From Exiguobacterium chiriqhucha RW-2 (GTDB taxonomy: Bacteria; Bacillota; Bacilli; Exiguobacteriales; Exiguobacteriaceae): DNA of 64,000 nt. The notes below the pieces were generated by a model that worked only from the letters and a program-made list of their open reading frames with translations, did not search any database and was not told the DNA's origin. Positions 42,647 through 51,798 of this stretch are shown here, piece by piece. The stretch spans positions 806,001 through 870,000 of the forward strand of contig NZ_ATCL01000020.1 in assembly GCF_000416965.1 (NCBI RefSeq), in the 5' to 3' direction. Every line of letters starts with the position of its first letter. Position 1 is the stretch's first letter. Both the position numbers and the translations under genes were made by a program.

Positions 42647-43902
42647 GGCTTCTTGACGATGCAGACGGTCCGTTGATCGGCTTGGAATAGACGGTCATAC
42701 GCGGCGTACAGATCGTCGAGTGAAATCGCATCGAGCAGATCAGGGATGTCGAACATATTACCGCCACTGAGCGCATAGCGTGAGAACTGGTTAGCAATGA
42801 ACTCAGGTGAGTTGAGCGCCTTCAAAAACTGCCCTTTCATCATGCGCTTCTTGCGATCGAGTGTCTCGACGCCGAGTTCGAGCGGACGCTCGAGGGCGGA
42901 CGTAATCCGATCGACGAACGTCTCGACGTGTGGCGTCTCCATCGACAGGACGGCGAAGGCGAACGTCTCTTCTGACGTATAGTCGAACGAGAACGCGTCA
43001 TCAATCAATCCTTCGGCATACAGTTCCGCATAGAGCGGTGCCGTCGTGTCGAACAAGGCATGCATGAGGAGCTCGACGATGAGCTCTTGCTTCATGCCAT
43101 CCTTGCCGGCAAGCGGCATGTCTTTATACCCAATCATCACTTTCGGCACCGATACGTCCATCTCGATAATGCGTTCGGCCAGATGCACCGTCTCCGGCTC
43201 CTCGATTTCTTCCCGCGCTGTCAACAGCGGCTGTGGGAACGTCTTCGCCGCCTGATTGGCGGTGATTTCCGCTAGGATGGCGTCCGGGTCGATATTCCCG
43301 ACGACGAACAGCACCATGTTGCTCGGATGATAGAACGCTTGGTGGCAACGATACAAATCGTCCGCCGTGATGGCACTGATCGAGTCGATCGTCCCGGCGA
43401 TATCGATTTTTACCGGGTGTTCGGCGTACATCGCCTCAATCAAACCGAAGTAGAGCCTCCAACCTGGATTGTCTTGATACATCTGAATCTCTTGACCGAT
43501 GATGCCTTTCTCTTTTTCGACCGATGCTTCTGTAAAGTACGGCGCTTGGACGAAGTCGATTAACGTCTTCAAGTTCTCACTGACGTTCGACGTCGCACCG
43601 AACAAATATGCCGTCCGGGTGAACGACGTGAACGCGTTCGCCGACGCACCGAGGCGTCCGAATTGTTGGAACACGTCGCCGTCCTCTTTCTCGAACATCT
43701 TATGCTCGAGGAAATGGGCGATCCCGTCCGGTACGTCGACCCAGTCCTCTAGCTTGAACCGACGATCAATCGACCCGTATTTGGTCGTGAACGTGGCGTA
43801 CGTTTTCTCATAGCCGGTCTTTTTCAATAAGTAAACCGTCAATCCGTTCTCGAGGACGGTATGATGAAGCGTCTCTCCGACGTTTGGAAAATCGAGTTTC
43901 AT
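42643..43902 (-). CDS. ymfH: M16-family peptidase-like protein YmfH
   Basis: A 419-residue inverzincin. The zinc motif HxxEH is intact (H63-FL-E66-H67) and the distal Glu is likely in the following helices, so it may be catalytically active. It pairs with YmfF, which lacks the motif, as alpha and beta subunits do in other M16 pairs. Current naming ties both to the EF-P 5-aminopentanol modification. AAGGGGGG lies before MKLDFPNVGE at 43902; the long upstream extension of the frame has no ribosome site and lies within ymfF. It overlaps ymfF by 4 nt. Confidence 0.93.
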   Translation of the reverse strand: MKLDFPNVGETLHHTVLENGLTVYLLKKTGYEKTYATFTTKYGSIDRRFKLEDWVDVPDGIAHFLEHKMFEKEDGDVFQQFGRLGASANAFTSFTRTAYLFGATSNVSENLKTLIDFVQAPYFTEASVEKEKGIIGQEIQMYQDNPGWRLYFGLIEAMYAEHPVKIDIAGTIDSISAITADDLYRCHQAFYHPSNMVLFVVGNIDPDAILAEITANQAAKTFPQPLLTAREEIEEPETVHLAERIIEMDVSVPKVMIGYKDMPLAGKDGMKQELIVELLMHALFDTTAPLYAELYAEGLIDDAFSFDYTSEETFAFAVLSMETPHVETFVDRITSALERPLELGVETLDRKKRMMKGQFLKALNSPEFIANQFSRYALSGGNMFDIPDLLDAISLDDLYAAYDRLFQADQRTVCIVKKP

Positions 43903-45137
43903 GCGGTTCCCCCCTTTAAACAATAGACGGCCTGTAGCGTCAATCGGTTCGCGAGCGCGGCCACGTCTTGACGCGACGTCCGTTCGATAATCGCCATCTC
44001 TTCGTCGAGCGAGAACGGACGGATGTCCGAACCGCTCATCCAAGCGATCAATTGGCGCGGATTGTCGCCGAGTTGACGACGCTGATGGAATAACATCGCT
44101 TTCGTCTGTTCGAGCGTCTCATCCTCGAACGTGCCGGCTTGAAGGTCGGCTAGCTGGTCGGCGATAATCGCCTCGGTCTTGGCCTGGTTCGAGGCATCGA
44201 TTCCGGCGTAGACGAACAACATCCGGCTGAGCGAGCTATACTGCGAGGCCGCGTAATAGGCCAAGCTCTCTTTTTCACGGACATTCATGAACAGTTTCGA
44301 GTGCGGGAAGCCGCCGAATAAGCCGTTGACGACTTGCATCCGGACGGCGTCCTCACTTCTCGGGTCGATGTCGACTTGATAGGCGAGGTGCAACTTGCTC
44401 TGATTGATGGCTTGATGTTCCTCGAGCCGTTGAAACTCACGGTCGACCGGCTGGGGATACTCCCGAACGAGACGTTCTCCGAGCCCTTCGAGCGGGGCGA
44501 ACGCGTCCGTCACTTGTTCACGACTGACGTCCCCGACGACATAGACGTCGACGCGGTCGTGACGGATCATCGCTTCATACGCCTCGAACAACGTCCGAGG
44601 TGTCACGTGCTCCAACTGGTCAAGTGTCCCAAGCGATGGGATGGCGAGTTCTTCGCCGAGCAGCTCTTGTAGACGTTGTTGGGCAAAGCGCATCTTGTCA
44701 TCGTATACCGATTCGATCCGTTGACGCTGTAGACGAGCCTCTTGCTCGACGATGAGCGGTTGGAACGCCCCGTCATAGGCGTTCGGACGAAGTAGCACTT
44801 CCTCGAGCAGTTTGATGGCTTGAGCGAGCACCGGTTCGCCGACGAGTTCATCGTTCACGACTTCAAGCTGGAACTGGATGATATGCTCTTTGCCGACTTT
44901 TGAGGCCCCGGCGTACAGGCTTGCGTCATACAGTTGTTCGAGCGGTGTATGGAACAGTTCGATCGACGGATAGGCTTCCGTCGCCTTCTCCATCACATAC
45001 GGCAACAAGGCGCGGGCTGCAATCGTCTCAGGCGACAATGGCGCCGCGAACGAGACGAGACATGTCGTCGTCTTGAATTTTTGGGTCGGGTAGACCGAAT
45101 AGTGCAATCGCTGTTGAAATTGTTCGATTCCTTTCAT
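43899..45137 (-). CDS. ymfF: M16-family non-catalytic partner YmfF
   Basis: A 412-residue protein of the M16 fold without the HxxEH zinc motif; in its place the sequence reads TIAARALLPYVMEKATEAYP. The partner ymfH directly follows with a 4-nt overlap. LHLAYQVDIDPRSEDAVRMQVVNGLFGG and HSKLFMNVREKESLAYYA in the second half are characteristic. An AGGAG site lies 11 nt before the ATG at 45137, a bit long. It begins 8 bp after the adenosyltransferase gene, so the four genes likely share a transcript. Confidence 0.92.
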   Translation of the reverse strand: MKGIEQFQQRLHYSVYPTQKFKTTTCLVSFAAPLSPETIAARALLPYVMEKATEAYPSIELFHTPLEQLYDASLYAGASKVGKEHIIQFQLEVVNDELVGEPVLAQAIKLLEEVLLRPNAYDGAFQPLIVEQEARLQRQRIESVYDDKMRFAQQRLQELLGEELAIPSLGTLDQLEHVTPRTLFEAYEAMIRHDRVDVYVVGDVSREQVTDAFAPLEGLGERLVREYPQPVDREFQRLEEHQAINQSKLHLAYQVDIDPRSEDAVRMQVVNGLFGGFPHSKLFMNVREKESLAYYAASQYSSLSRMLFVYAGIDASNQAKTEAIIADQLADLQAGTFEDETLEQTKAMLFHQRRQLGDNPRQLIAWMSGSDIRPFSLDEEMAIIERTSRQDVAALANRLTLQAVYCLKGGTA

Positions 45138-45145
45138 AACTGGAT

Positions 45146-45697
45146 CTACTCCTTCTTCTTTTTCGTTTTAAAGACATCGGCACCGCGGGCGTACTCTTGA
45201 TCAGGCACACCGGCCACGACGTTGGCGTAACGGGCCGCAGTAAATAAGTAATCACTCAATCGATTGTAGTACGGGAGTTGACGGACGGCTGCATCGACAT
45301 TGACAAGTTCTCGTTCGACACGGCGACAGACGGTGCGCGCCACATGCAGGCTTGCCGCTCCGACACTGCCTCCCGGCAAAATGAACCGGACGAGCTCAGG
45401 ACATTTGGCCTCAAGCTCGTCAATCCACGTCTCAAGCTCCGTGACGATTACTAAATCGACTTGTTGCGGCGGGTCTTGTTTATACATCAGCTCCGAGCCG
45501 AGATCGAACAAGTCGTGCTGGATTCGTGTCAATTGGGTCCGGAGCGTCTCGTCCGTCTGATGGGCGAGCGCGAGACCGATCTGACTGTTCAACTCATCTA
45601 ACAGCCCCATCGCCTGGATGTGGGGATGGACTTTCAAGACGCGTCCACCAATGAGCGACGTCTCGCCCTTGTCCCCGCCTCGTGTGTACAGTTTCAT
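45146..45697 (-). CDS. Cob(I)alamin adenosyltransferase, PduO type (YvqK-like)
   Basis: This enzyme adds the adenosyl group of ATP to cob(I)alamin. The 183-residue protein has the PduO/MMAB features TRGGDKGETSLIGG (ATP loop), LLDELNSQIGLA, and RRVERELV followed by YYNRLSDYLF near the C-terminus. MKLYTRGGDKG at 45697 has AAGGAGG upstream. No cobalamin riboswitch was recognised near it and no other B12 gene is in the window, so it probably serves salvaged cobalamin. It lies between resE and ymfF. Position differs from B. subtilis yvqK. Confidence 0.93.
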   Translation of the reverse strand: MKLYTRGGDKGETSLIGGRVLKVHPHIQAMGLLDELNSQIGLALAHQTDETLRTQLTRIQHDLFDLGSELMYKQDPPQQVDLVIVTELETWIDELEAKCPELVRFILPGGSVGAASLHVARTVCRRVERELVNVDAAVRQLPYYNRLSDYLFTAARYANVVAGVPDQEYARGADVFKTKKKKE

Positions 45698-45720
45698 GTC
45701 ATTTCCTCCTTTATGCCACA

Positions 45721-45746
45721 AATGGTGACCCATAGGAGTCACCATT
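45721..45746 (-). terminator. Weak terminator between resE and the adenosyltransferase operon
   Basis: AATGGTGAC/GTCACCATT stem with an 8-nt loop. Note the direction: adenosyltransferase genes lie to the left on minus, so this follows resE. T-run is short (TTTG), so read-through is possible. Confidence 0.5.
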
Positions 45747-45750
45747 GTCG

Positions 45751-47454
45751 TTATGCCTGCGGTTGCGTGTACGGGAGACGGATTGTGAACGTCGTCCCTT
45801 CGTCGAGCGCGCTTGAGACGTCGACCGTGCCGTGATGGGCATCGATGACGTTCTTGACGATGGCGAGACCGATACCGGTACCCGCCTTGCCGCCGCTCGT
45901 CCGTGCTTTATCCGCTTTGTAAAACCGTTCGAACACGAACGGTAAATCTTCTTTCGGGATGCCGCTGCCCGTGTCAGACAGACGGATCATGAAGCCGGTC
46001 TCTTCTGCGCTCGCTTCGAGTCGAATCGAACCGGACTCGGTATGTGCGATGGCATTGCCGATCAAATTCGTGAACACTTGTTCCAATCGGTCCCCGTCCG
46101 CCTCAATCGTGTGACGCGGAGCCTCAGTCGAGAGGGTGATCCCTTTCTCGTTCGCCATCTGGTTGAACTTGCGCATGACGCGCGGTAAAAACTCACCGAG
46201 GTCGAACGTTGCGAATTGCATCGTCTCTTTGCCTGATTCAATCCGTGCCAAGTCGAGTAAATCGTTGACGAGACGGGCGAGCCGGAGTGACTCATCATAG
46301 ATGATGGACGCGAATTCTTTCGTCGCATCATCACTCTCGGTCATACCGTCGATAATCGCCTCGGAATACCCTTGGAGCGTCACGAGCGGGGTCCGGAGTT
46401 CATGGCTGACGTTGGCGACGAAATCGGTCCGCATCTTGTCGAGGCGATGGCTCTCTGTCGTGTCACGGATGACGACGACGGCCCCTTCGAAATCGTCCTC
46501 GCCAAGAAGCGGTGTCACGGTCAACGTGTAGTAATGGTCGAGCTGTTTCACTTCGATCGTCTTCTCCGGAGCCCCGGCGACGACGTCCTCATAGAGCGAC
46601 AACACGACTTCGTGCGGTTGCTCGTCAATGAGGAGCGGTTGGGCCTGCGGATTCGTCACGATGACGTTCGCATGGCGGTCGAGGGTGATGACCCCATCGG
46701 CCATCGACCGTAAAATCGAGGCCAATTGTAGCCGTTCCCGATCGAGCGCGTTCACATACGTAGACAGCTGGCTGCTCATCGCGTTGAACGAGCCGGCCAG
46801 TTCGCCGATCTCATCGTTCGACTTTTGAACGAGGCGCAGGTCGAACTGCCCTTCCCCTGTCTTGTTGACGGCGTCGCGCATCTCCCGGAGCGGTGCCGTG
46901 ATGCGCGTCGATAAGAAGAACGCGAACACGGTCGTGACGATGATGGCCGAGGCGACCGTCCAAAAGATGATCGTCCGGGCCCCTTCGTTCGCACTCGAGA
47001 TCGCATCAAGCGGTTCAATCAAATAAAGCGTATACTCGCCCGTCTCGAGTGAGAACGTCGTCCGGTATGCGAGCGCGGCCTGGTCGTCAAACGACGAGAA
47101 GTTCCCGATCGACGTCTCTCCGACGGCTTGATACGCTTCCCAGTCTTGACGTCCGAGTTCGGTCATGAGCCCATCTACTTCGGTCCCGAAATTCGAGCGG
47201 ACCGTCCCGTTCTCCAATATATAGTTGGCGCCGTACACTTCGATGATTTGATCAACCGTCCGCGATGCGTCCCCTTCTTGGAGCAGTACGGATTGAACTT
47301 GTCCCCCGAGTTTGGCCAAATGGCCTCGTTCCTGATCAATATGAAACGAGTTGAAAAACTCGAGCATCAGAACGGAGACGATGAACAAGATAAGACTGAC
47401 CAACACGAGAATCGTCAACCACAGCTTTGTGACGATGCTATTGCGGCGAATCAT
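45751..47454 (-). CDS. resE: Sensor histidine kinase ResE
   Basis: ResE senses oxygen limitation or redox state and phosphorylates ResD. The 567-residue protein has two membrane helices (about 9-33 and 160-182) around an extracellular domain, a HAMP domain (about 183-235), a PAS domain (about 245-340), a HisKA domain with the phospho-accepting His in NVSHELRTPL, and an ATPase domain with N-box NLIGNAIAHT, G1 DTGSGIP and G2 GTGIGLAIV. The ATG overlaps the resD stop in ATGA. PhoR-like kinases share this layout; the resABC neighbours decide. Confidence 0.92.
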   Translation of the reverse strand: MIRRNSIVTKLWLTILVLVSLILFIVSVLMLEFFNSFHIDQERGHLAKLGGQVQSVLLQEGDASRTVDQIIEVYGANYILENGTVRSNFGTEVDGLMTELGRQDWEAYQAVGETSIGNFSSFDDQAALAYRTTFSLETGEYTLYLIEPLDAISSANEGARTIIFWTVASAIIVTTVFAFFLSTRITAPLREMRDAVNKTGEGQFDLRLVQKSNDEIGELAGSFNAMSSQLSTYVNALDRERLQLASILRSMADGVITLDRHANVIVTNPQAQPLLIDEQPHEVVLSLYEDVVAGAPEKTIEVKQLDHYYTLTVTPLLGEDDFEGAVVVIRDTTESHRLDKMRTDFVANVSHELRTPLVTLQGYSEAIIDGMTESDDATKEFASIIYDESLRLARLVNDLLDLARIESGKETMQFATFDLGEFLPRVMRKFNQMANEKGITLSTEAPRHTIEADGDRLEQVFTNLIGNAIAHTESGSIRLEASAEETGFMIRLSDTGSGIPKEDLPFVFERFYKADKARTSGGKAGTGIGLAIVKNVIDAHHGTVDVSSALDEGTTFTIRLPYTQPQA

Positions 47455-48170
47455 CACTCACTGACGACTTCGAACTTGTAACCGACACCCCATACCGTCG
47501 TAATCATGTGCGCGGCTTCTGGAGAGACCCGGTTCAACTTTTCCCGGAGTCGCTTCACGTGTGTGTCGACCGTTCGAAGGTCTCCAAAGAATTCATAGTT
47601 CCAGACCTCTTTTAATAGCTGTTCCCGTGAGAACACTTTGTCAACTTGCTTGGCCAAGAAGAACAACAATTCATATTCTTTCGGCGTGAGCGCAATCTCT
47701 TCTCCGTCGACCGTGACACGGTGCGCGTCGTTATCGATCGTCAAATGCGGGAAGACGATTAAGTCTTTTGATTTTTCAGCCGTACGTAAATATTTGGTCG
47801 ATCCTGAACGGCGGAGGAGCGCCTTGACGCGTAGGACGACCTCACGCGGGCTGAACGGTTTGACGATATAATCGTCGGCCCCGACCTCGAACCCTTGGAC
47901 ACGGTCGACTTCTTCCCCTTTCGCCGTCAACATGATGACCGGCGTCGCTTTCGATTTGCGAAGTTCGGTACACACCTCGACACCGTCCATTTTCGGCATC
48001 ATCAAATCGAGCAAGATGACATCGAAATTATGCTCGAGGGCGAGCTGTAACGCCTCTTCCCCGTTCGTCGCTTCGACAATCACGTACTGTTCCCGTTCCA
48101 AATACATTTTTAATAGGCGGCGAATTCTTTCCTCGTCGTCGACCACTAAAATTTTTGTTTTATTAGCCAT
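47454..48170 (-). CDS. resD: Response regulator ResD
   Basis: ResD activates genes of aerobic and anaerobic respiration. The 238-residue OmpR-type regulator has the receiver domain with KILVVDDEERIRRLL, the phospho-acceptor Asp in VILLDLMMPKMDG, TAKGEE with conserved Thr and the Lys in IVKPFSPRE, followed by a winged helix (about 130-235) with LRTVDTHVKRLREKL. AGGAGG is 8 nt before the ATG. It has its own promoter after the resABC terminator, as in B. subtilis, where resDE can be transcribed separately. Confidence 0.95.
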   Translation of the reverse strand: MANKTKILVVDDEERIRRLLKMYLEREQYVIVEATNGEEALQLALEHNFDVILLDLMMPKMDGVEVCTELRKSKATPVIMLTAKGEEVDRVQGFEVGADDYIVKPFSPREVVLRVKALLRRSGSTKYLRTAEKSKDLIVFPHLTIDNDAHRVTVDGEEIALTPKEYELLFFLAKQVDKVFSREQLLKEVWNYEFFGDLRTVDTHVKRLREKLNRVSPEAAHMITTVWGVGYKFEVVSE

Positions 48171-48247
48171 CCACTAAACCTCCTAATCGAACCATTACAA
48201 GATGTAGCGATTGTTGCACAATTGTGAACATTTCGCTCTCTTTCATA

Positions 48248-48277
48248 ACTATACCACTCTATTATTTGGCTTCACAA
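48248..48277 (-). promoter_or_regulatory. resDE promoter (TTGTGA, 18 bp, TATAGT)
   Basis: On minus, TTGTGA (48277-48272) and TATAGT (48253-48248). It lies between the resC terminator and resD. Confidence 0.5.
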
Positions 48278-48297
48278 CGGTCAGTTGATAGCGCCAT

Positions 48298-48328
48298 GAA
48301 AAAAGAAGCCACCGGAGTGACTTCTTTG
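48298..48328 (-). terminator. Terminator of resABC
   Basis: AAAGAAG.CAC/GTG.CTTCTTT stem with one mismatch and a 4-nt loop, followed on minus by TTTTTTC. Confidence 0.8.
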
Positions 48329-48329
48329 T

Positions 48330-49514
48330 TTACGCATATGAATGCAAACCGGCGATGACAAGGTTGACGAAGACGAGGTTGAACATGATGACGGCGAATC
48401 CACCGACACAGAGCCAAGCCGCTTTCGTTCCCGTCCAGCCACGCTGGATCCGCATATGCAAGTAATAGATATAGATGAGCATCGTGATGAGCGCCCACAC
48501 TTCTTTCGGGTCCCAGCCCCAGAAACGGTTCCAGGCGATTTGGGCCCAAATCATGGCGAAGATGAGGCCCCCGAGAATGAACACCGGCAAGCCGATGGCG
48601 ATCGAACGGTAACTGATCTCGTCAGCGAGGTCGAGGTCGACCTTTTTCGCGAGCGGCTGTAACGCCTCGGCGACGCGCTTGCGTAAGATGACGAAACGGA
48701 GCAACACATAAATCACGACGCCGGCGATGACCGACCAGATGAGTGTGTTCAATTTCAACGTGTTGATGAACGTCGGCAACTCGAGTGACAAGCCGCTGGC
48801 ACCAGAGACAAGTTGCGCCCCTTCCGGTACGAACAGCATCGGCATGAAGTACTCATACGACTCTTGCGTTCCGCGATCGTTCGTGAACTCGACGACGCCA
48901 CCGGCGCCAATCGCCTTGAAGAGCATCGAGACGAGAATGAAGCCGAGCGTACACATGAGTACGAACATCGTGACTTCAAGCCACGTCCGAGACTTCGACT
49001 GCTCGCGCATCGATGTCTCGTTTAGCAAGAAGATGAGGCCTGATGCAAAGCTGATGGCCAGAATCCCTTGTCCGAGCGCTGCGGTCGTGACGTGAATCTT
49101 CAACCAGACACTGTTCAAGGCTGGGATGAGCGGTGCCACTTCGCTCGAGAACATCGAGGCGAACGCGATGACGAGCAACGCCACCGGCATGGCGAACAAC
49201 CCGAGCACATCATTCTTATAAATGCCATACACGACGAGGAAGCCAAGCACCATCATCATTCCGAAGAACGTCGTGTATTCGTATAGGTTCGATACCGGCG
49301 CATAGCCGACCCCAACCCACCGTAAAATAAAATATCCCATTTGGGCAATAAAGCCGATGACCGCCAGCATGAACGCATACTTTCCATAGGCGATACGGTT
49401 GACGTTGCGGTCTTTGCGCATCCCGCTGACCGCGATCGTGAACAACACGGTCGCGACAGCATACAGGATGAACGCGATGAAGAGCAAACGACTGCTCCAC
49501 TGAATCCACTCCAT
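48330..49514 (-). CDS. resC: Cytochrome c biogenesis protein ResC (CcsA)
   Basis: ResC with ResB forms the System II synthase that carries heme across the membrane and joins it to apocytochrome c. The 394-residue protein has about eight to nine helices and the tryptophan-rich heme-handling motif WNRFWGWDPKEVW near residue 325, with His residues in flanking helices. It overlaps resB by one base (TAATG). It is longer than many CcsA proteins (about 320) because of an extra region after residue 200 that includes TNDRGTQESYEYFMP. Confidence 0.95.
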   Translation of the reverse strand: MEWIQWSSRLLFIAFILYAVATVLFTIAVSGMRKDRNVNRIAYGKYAFMLAVIGFIAQMGYFILRWVGVGYAPVSNLYEYTTFFGMMMVLGFLVVYGIYKNDVLGLFAMPVALLVIAFASMFSSEVAPLIPALNSVWLKIHVTTAALGQGILAISFASGLIFLLNETSMREQSKSRTWLEVTMFVLMCTLGFILVSMLFKAIGAGGVVEFTNDRGTQESYEYFMPMLFVPEGAQLVSGASGLSLELPTFINTLKLNTLIWSVIAGVVIYVLLRFVILRKRVAEALQPLAKKVDLDLADEISYRSIAIGLPVFILGGLIFAMIWAQIAWNRFWGWDPKEVWALITMLIYIYYLHMRIQRGWTGTKAAWLCVGGFAVIMFNLVFVNLVIAGLHSYA

Positions 49515-51061
49515 TATGATTCCCCTCTTTCATTGGTTGAGTTGTCGTCTGTCTTTTTTTCAAACCGTGCCTGATCTTCCCAGATCGGCAGGCCATGTTT
49601 CTCTAGGAGCGGTGTGATTTCGCGGTTAAGTGAAGATGGGTTCTTGTTCGTGAAACCGGCGACAAGCACGTCCGTCTCGCCGTGACGGCGAATCCAGATG
49701 CGACGGTGCGGCCAATACATACCCATCACGATCCCGACCATGAAGATGATTCCCCCGACGATTAACACTGGATACGTCGAGTCACTCTTGACGCGAAGAC
49801 CGCTCGTGCTCGCCATCTCCGTCCCGGCGAATTGGACCGCATAGCGATTCTCCTCGTCGGCAACGTTCAAGCGAATCCCGATCAAGTTCGATTCGGTCGT
49901 GCCGTCCGGTGTGTCAATCGCCATGAAGAAGGCCGGGTTGAGCGCCCGTGGCGATTTCGTGTTCGGCTGGCCGTCCTTGACTTCAAAGTCCGGGTATAAG
50001 TCGTTCAGTTTGACCGTGACGTCACCGAGGTCGTATGTCGTCTCCGGATTCGTCAAATCGACCGTGAACGGTCCATACACGTCGCCTGTCTCTTTATCAG
50101 CGACGTTGAATGACATTGACAAGAACTCTGGACGACTCGAATACTGTTCTTGATACACTTCATATTTTTCAAACTTGAACGGATGGTTCACTTTCGTCGA
50201 ACCGGTATCGACTTCCTCGAGTTGCGGCGATCCGTCCTCGTTCGTTCCGGTCTTCTTGAACAGCGTCAATTCCGTCTCATAGTTTTTTGGGACAGCACCC
50301 GCTTTTTCGATTGCCTCGGCAAACTTCGCATCTTCGGCGTTGTTTTCCGGATCATACATCTCTAAAATAAATTGATCGTTGCGGAGATAATATTCATCAT
50401 CCGTCGCCTCGAGCGGAACCGTATCGCCTTCGCGCACCCATTCGAGCGTGTCCGTATGGAATGCCGGAAAGACGCGTAGCATCGCCCCGATGAAGAAGAT
50501 GACGAGCCCGATGTGGTTGACGTATGGGCCCCAACGGCCAAAACGGTATTTTTCGGCGAGTAAGGCGTCGCCGTCACGCTTCACTTGATAGCGCTTCGCT
50601 TTTAAGGCGTCGCCGAACGCATCGATTTGTTCGTCCGAGCCTTTGCCTTCCCCAATCAGACGTTGTCCGCGCATGAAGCGATCGGTACGTCGGACCGGCT
50701 GGTTTTTCAACGCTTTATATAGCGGGAAAAATCGGTCGATTGACACGACGATGAGCGATAACGTCAGCATGACGATCAACGTGATGTACCACCACGATGT
50801 ATAGAGGTTATGGAATCCTAACGTGTAATAAATCGTTCCCGGTGTCCCGTACTCGTCCGTATAATACTGGCTCGCCGGCAACTGTTGCGGAATATACATC
50901 TCTTGCGGGAAAATCGTTCCGATCGCCGATCCGACGATGATGAGCCCGATGAGCCATAGACCGACCTTGACCGATGCAAAAAAGCTCCACACCCGGTCAA
51001 TCCATGACCGTGGACGACGCTTCGATCGTAAATCGGCGCCGTCGTATTTCATATCTAGCAT
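49514..51061 (-). CDS. resB: Cytochrome c biogenesis protein ResB
   Basis: ResB is the large partner of ResC in System II. The 515-residue protein has three N-terminal helices (VGLWLIGLIIVGSAIGTIFP, a second after SWWYITLIVML, a third in YVNHIGLVIFFIGAMLRVF), a large extracytoplasmic domain (about 195-440) and a C-terminal helix (about 445-463). The ATG at 51061 follows GGGGGG by about 8 nt. It follows resA by 19 bp. Confidence 0.95.
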   Translation of the reverse strand: MLDMKYDGADLRSKRRPRSWIDRVWSFFASVKVGLWLIGLIIVGSAIGTIFPQEMYIPQQLPASQYYTDEYGTPGTIYYTLGFHNLYTSWWYITLIVMLTLSLIVVSIDRFFPLYKALKNQPVRRTDRFMRGQRLIGEGKGSDEQIDAFGDALKAKRYQVKRDGDALLAEKYRFGRWGPYVNHIGLVIFFIGAMLRVFPAFHTDTLEWVREGDTVPLEATDDEYYLRNDQFILEMYDPENNAEDAKFAEAIEKAGAVPKNYETELTLFKKTGTNEDGSPQLEEVDTGSTKVNHPFKFEKYEVYQEQYSSRPEFLSMSFNVADKETGDVYGPFTVDLTNPETTYDLGDVTVKLNDLYPDFEVKDGQPNTKSPRALNPAFFMAIDTPDGTTESNLIGIRLNVADEENRYAVQFAGTEMASTSGLRVKSDSTYPVLIVGGIIFMVGIVMGMYWPHRRIWIRRHGETDVLVAGFTNKNPSSLNREITPLLEKHGLPIWEDQARFEKKTDDNSTNERGES

Positions 51062-51080
51062 ATGTGCGCCCCCCGTTCGC

Positions 51081-51662
51081 TTACAATGACTTCTCGGCCA
51101 ACTCCATCAGTTTCTCTTTCGTGAGTTCACCTTCGTACTTTTCAATCACTTTGCCATCGGCATCGATGACGAACGTGACCGGCAAGTTATAAATCCCGTA
51201 CGCCTTCTCGACTTCGCTGCGCGTGTCCATCAAAATCGGATAGTCGAGCTTGACGCCGAGGTCGTTCACAAAGTTATCGACTCGGAGCGGTGTCTCACCG
51301 ACATTGACCGCCCAAAAATCGACGCCCATGTCTTGAAGGGCCGCATAGTTGTCCTGGACGACCGGCATCTCTTTCTCACACGGTTCACAGAACGTGCCCC
51401 AGAAGTTCACGAGCAGCCCTTTGCCGTCGTATGTCTCGCGCTCGACCATCGTCGTCCCGTCTAAACTGACGAGCTTGAAGTTCGGCGCATCGTCACCGGC
51501 CTCGACCCGTCCGTCGTTACCGGCTTGTTCAATCAATTGCATGATGACGACCGCTCCTGCGAACAGGACCATCGTCATGATCATGAGCCGCCAAAATGAC
51601 CGTTTTTTCTTATGGGCCATCGCCTGATTCATGCGATCACCCGACTTTGTTTCTTTCGTCAT
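51081..51662 (-). CDS. resA: Thiol-disulfide oxidoreductase ResA
   Basis: ResA reduces the CxxCH cysteines of apocytochrome c outside the membrane, fed by CcdA. A 193-residue protein with an N-terminal anchor (about 23-44) and a TlpA-like thioredoxin domain: FWGTFCEPCEKEMP holds C92 and C95, with the cis-Pro in NLPVTFVID. The start is uncertain: MTKETKSGD at 51662 follows a weak GGTG; MNQAMAHKKK at 51632 is also possible; the frame start at 51716 is upstream of the likely -10 box (TACAAT, 51693-51688) and is excluded if that box is right. Confidence 0.93.
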   Translation of the reverse strand: MTKETKSGDRMNQAMAHKKKRSFWRLMIMTMVLFAGAVVIMQLIEQAGNDGRVEAGDDAPNFKLVSLDGTTMVERETYDGKGLLVNFWGTFCEPCEKEMPVVQDNYAALQDMGVDFWAVNVGETPLRVDNFVNDLGVKLDYPILMDTRSEVEKAYGIYNLPVTFVIDADGKVIEKYEGELTKEKLMELAEKSL

Positions 51663-51687
51663 GAGTTCACACCATCCTTCAGTTGTT

Positions 51688-51693
51688 ATTGTA
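51688..51693 (-). promoter_or_regulatory. Putative -10 of the resABC promoter
   Basis: TACAAT on the minus strand with no good -35. A weak -35 fits activator-dependent transcription, and ResD control of resABC is known in B. subtilis; TTGTG-type sequence upstream is suggestive only. Confidence 0.35.
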
Positions 51694-51760
51694 CTGAAAA
51701 AACACCAAAAACGCACATTAACAGACTTTTTTCATCTTTTTGTCACACAATCTCCACAAA

Positions 51761-51796
51761 CTAAAAAATCATCCTATCTCAGGACGATTTTTTAGT
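51761..51796 (-). terminator. Terminator of scpA-scpB-rluB
   Basis: CTAAAAAATC.TCCT/AGGA.GATTTTTTAG stem with a 5-nt loop, directly after the rluB stop. Confidence 0.85.
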
Positions 51797-51798
51797 TG

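Noticed and set aside
45698-45750. Cobalamin riboswitch before the adenosyltransferase gene
   Set aside because: The space to resE is too short and no B12-box-like sequence is seen.
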